Positions 39,237-46,698 of a stretch of DNA of 48,665 nt are shown one piece after another. The stretch covers positions 1-48,665 of the forward strand of contig CAYZCY010000008.1 in assembly GCA_964477115.1 (NCBI GenBank). The letters run 5' to 3'. The notes under the pieces are model-generated. The model worked only from the letters and a program-made list of their open reading frames with translations, made no database searches and was not told where the DNA came from. This DNA comes from RGIG3135 sp964477115 (GTDB lineage Bacteria; Actinomycetota; Coriobacteriia; Coriobacteriales; Eggerthellaceae). Position numbers and translations under genes: made by a program. The stretch's first letter is position 1. Each line of letters opens with the position of its first letter.

Positions 39237-42200
39237 ATGTATCTGAAATCGCTTGTCCTGAAGGGGTTCAAGTCCTTTGCCGACCGCAGCGTTCTAACGC
39301 TTGAGCCCGGCATTACGGCCGTGGTGGGTCCTAACGGATCGGGAAAATCCAACATCTCGGACGCTGTGCTTTGGGTGCTTGGTGAGCGCAATGCGAAGAA
39401 TCTGCGCGGACAGGCGATGGAAGACGTTATTTTCGCAGGTTCATCGGCGCGCAAGCCCGTGAGCGTTGCCGAGGTCGAGCTGGTGCTTGACAACACTGAC
39501 GGCACACTTCCCGTTGACTACAGCGAAGTGCTTATCGCGCGCCGAATGTATCGCAGCGGCGAAAGCGAATACCTGATCAACGGCGCTGTGGTGCGCCGTA
39601 TGGACGTGCTTGACATCCTTCATGACTCCGGTTTGGGGACGGGTACTCATTCCATTATCTCCCAGGGCAATCTTGATTCCATCTTGCAGTCCAAGCCCGA
39701 AGACCGCCGCGCCCTCATCGAGGAGGCGGCTGGCGTGCTCAAGCACAAGCAGCGCAAGGCGAAGAGCGAGCGCAAGCTTGCAAACATGGACCAGCATCTT
39801 GCGCGCGTGCGTGATGTCGTGGGTGAGGTCGAGCGCCAGCTCGGGCCCCTTGAGCGCAAGGCAAAGCGTGCGCGTACCTATCAGGAGCTTAAAAGCGAGC
39901 TCGACGCCCTGGTTCTGCAGATTGCCGTTGATGATCTGCGCGTTTTGCAGGACAAGTGGGACGAGTCAAAGGCAATGGAAGCATCTCTTGTCGAGGCTAT
40001 GGAAACTAAGCGCGGCGAGATTCAGGAGGCCGAGGCTAAGGTTGAGGAGCTCCAGGAGAGGATTCGCGTAGAGAGCCTCGACGCCAACGCCCTTGCACGT
40101 CACCATGCGCGCGTATCTTCGGCTGTCGAACGCTTTGACTCAACTTCAATCCTGCTCAGCGAGCGTAGGCGTACTGCACGCACCCGTGCCGGTGAGCTGG
40201 AACTGTCCCTTGAGGCGAATGCCGCGAAGAGAAGCGCATCGATGCAAGAGCTCGAAAGCGCGCTTTCTCAGCTTGATCAGGTGCGCGATGAGCGCATGCG
40301 CGCCGAAGCACGCAAGCATGAGCTTGAAGAGGCTTATCGCGAGCTTGGCAGAAAACGCTCCGAGCTTGATCAGGAAGTAAACAGGCTTACGCGCCATATG
40401 CGTCAGCTTGAAACTCAGATTGACATCACTCGCCGCAAGCACGCCGAAACGCAGGAGGTGCTCTCGAACGGTTTGGCTCACCTGAAGGTGATCGAGGGTC
40501 ATGTCGCCGAGCTCGAGCTGCAGCTCTCCGGCGCCATTTCGGATGCGGAGAACCTGGCGGCGCAGGTGAAGGCCGACGAGGAGGCTCTTTCGCTTGTGGC
40601 CGAGCAGGAGAGCCTTGCTCGTCAGAAGGTCGGTCAGTCCGTTCGAGAGAGGGATGAATCCCGCAAGGCCTATGAGGCGGCTCGTGAGGCTGCTCGCGAT
40701 CTGTCGGCGCGTATAAAGGCTCTCGAGGAGCTCGAGCGTGCGAGCGCTGCTGCAGAAGGTCCCGCACGTGCTTGGATTGCCGAAAACGAAGCCGCTCTCG
40801 CTGGATCTGTCGCCATGCTTTCCCGTGTGGTGCAGACGCAGCCCGAGCTTGAGGCTTTAGTCGAGCGCCTCCTTGGCGATGACTTGAACTTGTTCCTTAT
40901 CGACGATGCGCCCGCGGCGCGCTCTTTGCTTGCGTCTCTTAGCCATGATGGGCTTGAAGGAGAGGTGAGCTTGCTTCTGCGCAAGGATGCAGAAGTGCCC
41001 GCGCTTGCTCTGAGGCACCCGCTTACTGCGCCAGGCTTCGCCCTTGTCAACAAGCTTCGCTATCCCGACGGCGCGGCGCGAGCAATCGAGGCTCTGATTG
41101 GCGATGTCGTGGTGTGCGATTCCTTGGATGAGGCGCTTGCCGCGCATGCGGGTGACGTACTCGGGCTGCGCTTTGCCGCGCTCGACGGCTCAATCGTGTG
41201 GCCTTCTGGCAAGATTTCCGCTGGCTTTGCTATGGCGGACGCCGAGGAAGGCGTACTTGCCCGCGTCAGGCACCTTGAGGAGCTGCGCCAGGCGAGCAGC
41301 GATGCAGAGGCGGTGTGCGAGGCGGCGTTTGGCAAGGCTGAAGAGGCGGAGGAGTCCCTTCGTCAGGCTCAGGCGGCAAGCCTTGAGCTCTCTCAGAAGT
41401 TTGCATCGCTTCGCGGCAAGCATGAAGCCATGCGCGCCGAATCTCAGCGTGCGCAGGAAAAGCTTGGCTCGGTTCGCCGCGAGCTTGAGGGCGTTCAGCG
41501 CCAGCGCAGCGAAGCTGAAACGCTCATTGCCAGCGCTCGGCCCGATGTCGATCGATTCGAGCGCGAGCAGAAGGAGCTTGATGAAGCCTACGCTCAGGCA
41601 AAGCTCGATCACGAGAACGCTCAGGCATCCTTGGCACCTTTGCGTCGCGAGTCCCATAAGGTAAACGATCAGCTCTCCGAGGCCAAGCTCAAGGCGGCTA
41701 CGCTCGCCGAGCGTCATGTGTATACCGAGCGCATAGCTCAAACGCGAAAGCACGACCTCGAGCAGCTTGACCTCCAGGATGCTCAGCTTAAGGAAAATCT
41801 GGCCGTCAAAACCGTTTCTGCGCAGCGCATAGAGCCGCTGCTTGCCGTGTTTGACGAACTTGCCCGCAGTGCTCGCGCGTGGCAGCGCCAGATTGAGGAG
41901 ACCGTGAGCGAGGCCGAGAACTCAAGTTCTAACTTGCACAGCGCCGTGGGTGATGCGCGCACTGCTGCTCGTGAGGCCCACCTTGCATTCGACCAGGTAA
42001 ACGACCGTCTGGCTAACGTCCGCGTGGACAAGGGCCGCCTCGAGATCAAGGTTGAAGCTGCAATTAAGACCATCGTTGAGGATTGCGGTACCCCGCTTGA
42101 GAGCGCCATTGCTCTTCCTCCCGCTGAAAACAGGGAGGAGATGGAAGAAGCGCTTTCGAAGCTTCGTCGTCGCATTGCCAACCTTGGCACCATCAATCCC

Positions 42201-42800
42201 GATGCTGCGCATGAGTATGACGAGCTTAAGACTCGTTACGATTACCTGTCTTCGCAGCTTGCCGATCTTGATTCGGCGCGCAAGTCTCTGGCGAAGATCA
42301 ATCGTGTCATCGATGCGCGCATGAAGGATGACTTCGTGCGTACCTTTAACCAGGTCAATGAAAACTTCCAGGAGATCTTTGCTGTGCTGTTCCCGGGTGG
42401 TTCGGCCAATCTTTCGCTCGTTGACCCCGCCGATTTGGAAAATACTGGTGTGGAGGTCACGGCTCAGCCGGCGGGTAAACGCATCACCAAGATGATGCTC
42501 ATGTCCGGTGGCGAAAAGTCGCTCACGGCCCTTGCGCTTCTGTTTGCTGTGTACCGAACGCGCTCGACGCCCTTCTATATCCTCGATGAGGTTGAGGCTG
42601 CGCTTGACGACACCAACCTGCGCCGTTTGTGCGCCTATGTCGACCAGCTGCGTGATACTACTCAGCTCATCATGATCACGCATCAGCGACGCACCATGGA
42701 AATGGCCGACGTGCTTTTTGGCGTGTCCATGCAGGCCGATGGCGTTACCAAGGTGATCAGCCAACGTTTGGAAAAGGCCCTTAAGTACGCTGAGGGCTAG
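39237..42800 (+). CDS. smc: Chromosome segregation protein SMC
   Basis: A 1187-residue condensin ATPase. Walker A GPNGSGKSN is at residues 31-39, the hinge domain lies around 500-650, and long coiled coils flank it. The C-terminal head has the ABC signature LMSGGEKSL and Walker B YILDEVEAALDD. ScpA and ScpB, its partners, are encoded at 11.7-13.3 kb. RBS GGAG is about 11 bases from the ATG. In related bacteria ftsY usually follows smc; here an XRE regulator and a helicase follow, marking the border to accessory DNA. Confidence 0.97.
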   Translation: MYLKSLVLKGFKSFADRSVLTLEPGITAVVGPNGSGKSNISDAVLWVLGERNAKNLRGQAMEDVIFAGSSARKPVSVAEVELVLDNTDGTLPVDYSEVLIARRMYRSGESEYLINGAVVRRMDVLDILHDSGLGTGTHSIISQGNLDSILQSKPEDRRALIEEAAGVLKHKQRKAKSERKLANMDQHLARVRDVVGEVERQLGPLERKAKRARTYQELKSELDALVLQIAVDDLRVLQDKWDESKAMEASLVEAMETKRGEIQEAEAKVEELQERIRVESLDANALARHHARVSSAVERFDSTSILLSERRRTARTRAGELELSLEANAAKRSASMQELESALSQLDQVRDERMRAEARKHELEEAYRELGRKRSELDQEVNRLTRHMRQLETQIDITRRKHAETQEVLSNGLAHLKVIEGHVAELELQLSGAISDAENLAAQVKADEEALSLVAEQESLARQKVGQSVRERDESRKAYEAAREAARDLSARIKALEELERASAAAEGPARAWIAENEAALAGSVAMLSRVVQTQPELEALVERLLGDDLNLFLIDDAPAARSLLASLSHDGLEGEVSLLLRKDAEVPALALRHPLTAPGFALVNKLRYPDGAARAIEALIGDVVVCDSLDEALAAHAGDVLGLRFAALDGSIVWPSGKISAGFAMADAEEGVLARVRHLEELRQASSDAEAVCEAAFGKAEEAEESLRQAQAASLELSQKFASLRGKHEAMRAESQRAQEKLGSVRRELEGVQRQRSEAETLIASARPDVDRFEREQKELDEAYAQAKLDHENAQASLAPLRRESHKVNDQLSEAKLKAATLAERHVYTERIAQTRKHDLEQLDLQDAQLKENLAVKTVSAQRIEPLLAVFDELARSARAWQRQIEETVSEAENSSSNLHSAVGDARTAAREAHLAFDQVNDRLANVRVDKGRLEIKVEAAIKTIVEDCGTPLESAIALPPAENREEMEEALSKLRRRIANLGTINPDAAHEYDELKTRYDYLSSQLADLDSARKSLAKINRVIDARMKDDFVRTFNQVNENFQEIFAVLFPGGSANLSLVDPADLENTGVEVTAQPAGKRITKMMLMSGGEKSLTALALLFAVYRTRSTPFYILDEVEAALDDTNLRRLCAYVDQLRDTTQLIMITHQRRTMEMADVLFGVSMQADGVTKVISQRLEKALKYAEG

Positions 42801-42827
42801 GGATGCTGCCGAAGATCCCGGCTAATC

Positions 42828-43070
42828 TCAATGAAGAATTGAATCAGCTGCAACGAATAGTTCGGTGACGGACTTACCCAGGCCATCCGCAATTCGCAGT
42901 AGCGAGTTAATGGTTGCGTTTGCGTCGCCGTGCTCAATCTGATGAATTCGCTTGTAGTCGAGCCCAACCATCAAGCCGAACTTGCGTAGCGAAAGTCCCT
43001 GGGCTTCACGTTCGTTGCGAATTACCCAGCCTAAAGCCTCTCGGTATTTCCTTTGCTCAAGCTTATTCAT
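42828..43070 (-). CDS. Small XRE-family regulator (controller-protein-like)
   Basis: An 80-residue helix-turn-helix protein: residues ~12-70 form a Cro/C1-type domain (LSLRKFGLMVGLDYKRIHQIEHGDANATINSLLRIA). It has little beyond the DNA-binding domain, like the controller proteins of restriction-modification systems. It is transcribed away from the helicase-methyltransferase genes, with an 88-bp divergent region containing a perfect palindrome, so control of those genes and of itself is likely. The ribosome-binding site is weak (GGAAGC). Its 3' end is 27 bases from the smc stop. Confidence 0.85.
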   Translation of the reverse strand: MNKLEQRKYREALGWVIRNEREAQGLSLRKFGLMVGLDYKRIHQIEHGDANATINSLLRIADGLGKSVTELFVAADSILH

Positions 43071-43101
43071 GCTTCCAAGCTACGTGTTGGGTTAAACTCA
43101 G

Positions 43102-43121
43102 TGTTGGTATAAAAACCAACA
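43102..43121. promoter_or_regulatory. Operator candidate upstream of the helicase gene
   Basis: A perfect inverted repeat TGTTGGT (43102-43108) / ACCAACA (43115-43121) with a six-base centre contains TATAAA (43108-43113), a possible -10 box for the plus-strand genes. A further GTGTTGG half-site occurs at 43084-43090, 17 bases before the matching GTGTTGG at 43101. Binding by the small XRE protein would cover the promoter of the defence genes. This is inference from position and symmetry. Confidence 0.55.
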
Positions 43122-43158
43122 AAGATGTACGCAGCGTGAATTAGTGTGATGGTGATTA

Positions 43159-46100
43159 GTGGCCAGGCTGGAAGACATTGTTGCGGGTTGCCGCGCGAGG
43201 GGCGTTTTCGCGGATCGACTTGTTGATATCGTGACAACCCAGTGGCACGGATCGTCAATTTTGCAGGTGACGTACCGGACGGATGAAGGAGCGCTTGGCG
43301 AAACCATCCTCATGCGCGACGCCGAAAGCCGTCTTGAGGTTCAGAGCGGGCGCATCCTGAGTTTTGACGCCGACGCTGACGAAATGCGCTTGGCTTCGGA
43401 GGCGTATCGTATCAGCCTGGCTCATCTGTTCGATCCGTATTTGGCTGTGAGAACGTCGGCCATCGATCCGCTGCCTCATCAAATCTCGGCTGTTTACCAA
43501 GAAATGCTGCCTCGTCTTCCCTTGCGTTATGTGTTGGCGGATGATCCTGGGGCTGGCAAGACCGTTATGACCGGCCTGCTCCTCAAGGAGATGATCGCTC
43601 GCGGGGATGTGAGGCGTTGCCTCATCGTGTGCCCTGGCAGCTTGGCCGAGCAATGGCAGGACGAAATGTTCTCCAAGTTCTGCCTGCGCTTCGTGATTCT
43701 TACGAACGACATGCTCGAGTCTGCTGTCACGGGTAATGCGTTTGCGGAAAACGATCTTTGCATCGCGCGGCTCGATAAGCTTGCTCGAAACGAAGACGTC
43801 CAGGCTAAGTTGGCTGACAGCATGTGGGATCTGGTTGTGTGCGACGAGGCCCACAAGATGTCCGCCACCGTTTTTGGCGGCGAGGCAAAGTACACGAAAA
43901 GGTATCTTCTCGGTCGCCTTTTGGGAGACATCGCTGAGAACCTGCTCTTACTTACGGCCACGCCCCACAATGGCAAGCCCGAAGATTTCCAGTTGTTCAT
44001 GTCGCTTATTGACCGTGATAGATTCGAAGGTGCGCGCAGGAATTCGAATCGTGCCATTGACGTGTCGGACGTCATGCGACGCTTGGTGAAAGAAGAGCTG
44101 CTCAAGTTTGACGGCCGCCCACTGTTTCCGGAGCGCATAGCGTACACGGTGAACTATTCTCTCTCGCCAGCTGAGGCGGAGCTTTACCATGCCGTGACCG
44201 AGTACGTAACGCAGGAGTTCAACCGTGCCGAACGACTCGATGGCAAGCGTCGAACCAGCGTAGGTTTTGCGCTTACCATCCTGCAACGCAGGCTTGCTTC
44301 CTCGCCTGAGGCAATTTATCAGTCGCTTAAACGCAGGAGAGAGCGTTTGGAAGTGCGCTTGAATGAGGCGCGGCTGGGCGTGCGAGGCATGTTTTCGCTG
44401 AGCATTCCGTCGGCTCCGATAGGCGAAGACTTTGATGAAGACGACTTTGCCGGCGAAGAGTTTGAGGCCATGGAAAACAGCGTGGCCGACACGGCTTCGG
44501 CGGCGGAGACGGCTGCCGAGCTCGAGGTGGAAATTGCCACGCTGAAGCAGCTCGAGCGTATGGCGAACAAGGTGCGCCACAGCGGTGTTGACCGCAAATG
44601 GGATGAGCTGTCGAAACTGCTGCAAGATGACAGCAATATGTTTGGCGCTGATGGCCGGCGCGAGAAACTCATCATCTTCACCGAGCATAAGGACACGCTG
44701 AATTACTTGGTATCGAAGATTCGGCAGTTACTGGGCGACGCCGATGCGGTTCTCGCCATCAGCGGCGGCATGCTCCGCGATGAACGTCGCAAGGTGGAGG
44801 AGCGCTTTAAGCAAGAGAAGAACGTGCGCATCCTCGTAGCTACCGATGCTGCGGGCGAGGGCATCAACCTGCAGCGCGCACACCTCATGGTGAACTACGA
44901 CTTACCCTGGAATCCGAATAGGCTCGAGCAGCGTTTCGGCCGCATTCATCGCATCGGCCAGACTGAGGTCTGCCATTTGTGGAATCTCGTGGCAAGCGAA
45001 ACGCGCGAGGGTGAGGTGTTCCAGCGCCTGTTTGCCAAGCTCAACGAGGAAAGGTCGGCGCTTGGCGGCAAGGTGTTCGACATCTTGGGCAAACTCACGT
45101 TTGAGGATAAGCCGCTGCGCGAATTGCTGCTCGAGGCGGTGCGCTACGGTGACAGGCCCGATGTGCGCGAGCGTTTGAACCAGGTAGTCGATTCGTCTTT
45201 GGACACGGAGGCCATTCGGAAGCTTTTGCAGGACTACGCGCTTGTCGACAACATGATGGACGCCAGCGCGGTGCGAGCCATTCGCGAGGACATGGAGCGC
45301 ATGGAGGCGCGAAAGCTGGAGCCGCATTTCGTGGAGGCGTTTTTTCTCGAGGCATTTGGCCGGCTGGGTGGAAGGATCGTGCCGCGCGAAGAGGGCCGGT
45401 ACGAAGTCGTCGAGGTTCCTTTCGAGGTGAGAGCACGCGATGCTCGTATCGGCGTGTCGAGCCCAGTCCTCAAATCATATGAGCGCATCTGCTTTGAGAA
45501 AGGCCGCTGCGCGGGCCAGGGTTTGATTCCTGCTGAGTTGGTTTGCCCTGGTCATCCTTTGCTTGATGCGGTGACGAGTGCGGTGGGTGAGCGTTACTCC
45601 GCCTCTTTGAAGAAAGGCTCCATCTTGGTTGACGAGCAGGATGAGGGCAACGAGCCGCGGTTGCTGTTTTACGTTGAGCAGGCTATCGAAGACGGCATGA
45701 TGCTGGCTGCCGGCGCGCGTCGAACCATTTCGAAGTGCGTTCGCTTTGTCGAGCTGAATAGGCATGGGGATGCCGTAGACGCTGGCTTTGCCCCGTATTT
45801 GGATTACCGCAAGCCGAGTGAATGTGAACGCGCTCGCATAGGTGAGGTGCTCGAGGCTCAAACGTGGCTTTCGCATGATGCGGAACAGCTTGCTCAAAGC
45901 TATGCCATCCAGCACATCATGCCGCAAGAGCTGAAGTCTGCGAGAACCCGTCGGCTTGAGCAGGTGCGCAAGGTGGAGCGCGCGGTGGAGGAGCGCTTGC
46001 TGGCCGAGATTCGCTATTGGGACTCACGTGCTTGGGACTTGCGCAACAAAGAAGCTGCCGGGAAGCGCAATGCCAAACTGAACTCGCAAAACGCCGAAAA

Positions 46101-46698
46101 GCGCGCCGAGGAGTTGGCGGAGCGACTGCAACAGCGGAAGGCTCAGCTTGAGCGCGAGCGTGATATTCGCGCTGTGCCGCCACGCATTGTGGGTGGTGCG
46201 TTGATTGTGCCAGCTGGCTTGCTGCGTGATGGGGGCGGGACGGCTCGTCCCAACTTGCTTTCACAGGACGACCGCAAGCGCACCGAAACCTTTGCCATGA
46301 ATACCGTCATGTCCATCGAGCGCAACCTGGGCTTTGCGCCCAGAGACGTGAGCGCTGCCAAGTGCGGTTATGACGTGGAGTCGTCAACGCGCGAGTGTGC
46401 AGACATCGAAACGGGGGAGTCACACGCGCTCCGTCTGATTGAGGTGAAGGGCCGTGTACATGGGGCCGACACGGTGATGGTCACCAAGAACGAAATCCTG
46501 TGCGCGCTGAATGCACCCGAGGGCTTCATCTTGGCCATCGTTTTGGTCGATGAGGAGCGGAAGCGCGCAAAAACCACCTATCTGCGCAGGCCCTTTACCG
46601 CCCCGCCTGATTTCGCAACCACATCGGTGGTGTTCTCCATCGCCGACCTTATAGCCACATCCGAAGTGATCCTTGAAAGGGAGACATCATGGCAGTGA
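43159..46698 (+). CDS. SNF2-type helicase with C-terminal DUF3883/nuclease-like domain
   Basis: A 1179-residue superfamily 2 ATPase. Walker A is DDPGAGKT (128-135), Walker B DEAH (229-232), motif III LLTATPHNG, and motif VI QRFGRIHRIGQ (591-601). The residue ~420-440 region is acidic. After a long middle domain, the C terminus (about 1040-1160) has GYDVES, EVKGR and MVTKNEI, an Asp1072 ... Glu1095-x-Lys1097 pattern as in PD-(D/E)xK nucleases and the DUF3883 domain. The layout fits DISARM DrmD-like or similar anti-phage helicases. The start is a GTG with weak GGTGA ahead. The methyltransferase gene overlaps its stop by ten bases. Confidence 0.85.
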   Translation: MARLEDIVAGCRARGVFADRLVDIVTTQWHGSSILQVTYRTDEGALGETILMRDAESRLEVQSGRILSFDADADEMRLASEAYRISLAHLFDPYLAVRTSAIDPLPHQISAVYQEMLPRLPLRYVLADDPGAGKTVMTGLLLKEMIARGDVRRCLIVCPGSLAEQWQDEMFSKFCLRFVILTNDMLESAVTGNAFAENDLCIARLDKLARNEDVQAKLADSMWDLVVCDEAHKMSATVFGGEAKYTKRYLLGRLLGDIAENLLLLTATPHNGKPEDFQLFMSLIDRDRFEGARRNSNRAIDVSDVMRRLVKEELLKFDGRPLFPERIAYTVNYSLSPAEAELYHAVTEYVTQEFNRAERLDGKRRTSVGFALTILQRRLASSPEAIYQSLKRRRERLEVRLNEARLGVRGMFSLSIPSAPIGEDFDEDDFAGEEFEAMENSVADTASAAETAAELEVEIATLKQLERMANKVRHSGVDRKWDELSKLLQDDSNMFGADGRREKLIIFTEHKDTLNYLVSKIRQLLGDADAVLAISGGMLRDERRKVEERFKQEKNVRILVATDAAGEGINLQRAHLMVNYDLPWNPNRLEQRFGRIHRIGQTEVCHLWNLVASETREGEVFQRLFAKLNEERSALGGKVFDILGKLTFEDKPLRELLLEAVRYGDRPDVRERLNQVVDSSLDTEAIRKLLQDYALVDNMMDASAVRAIREDMERMEARKLEPHFVEAFFLEAFGRLGGRIVPREEGRYEVVEVPFEVRARDARIGVSSPVLKSYERICFEKGRCAGQGLIPAELVCPGHPLLDAVTSAVGERYSASLKKGSILVDEQDEGNEPRLLFYVEQAIEDGMMLAAGARRTISKCVRFVELNRHGDAVDAGFAPYLDYRKPSECERARIGEVLEAQTWLSHDAEQLAQSYAIQHIMPQELKSARTRRLEQVRKVERAVEERLLAEIRYWDSRAWDLRNKEAAGKRNAKLNSQNAEKRAEELAERLQQRKAQLERERDIRAVPPRIVGGALIVPAGLLRDGGGTARPNLLSQDDRKRTETFAMNTVMSIERNLGFAPRDVSAAKCGYDVESSTRECADIETGESHALRLIEVKGRVHGADTVMVTKNEILCALNAPEGFILAIVLVDEERKRAKTTYLRRPFTAPPDFATTSVVFSIADLIATSEVILERETSWQ

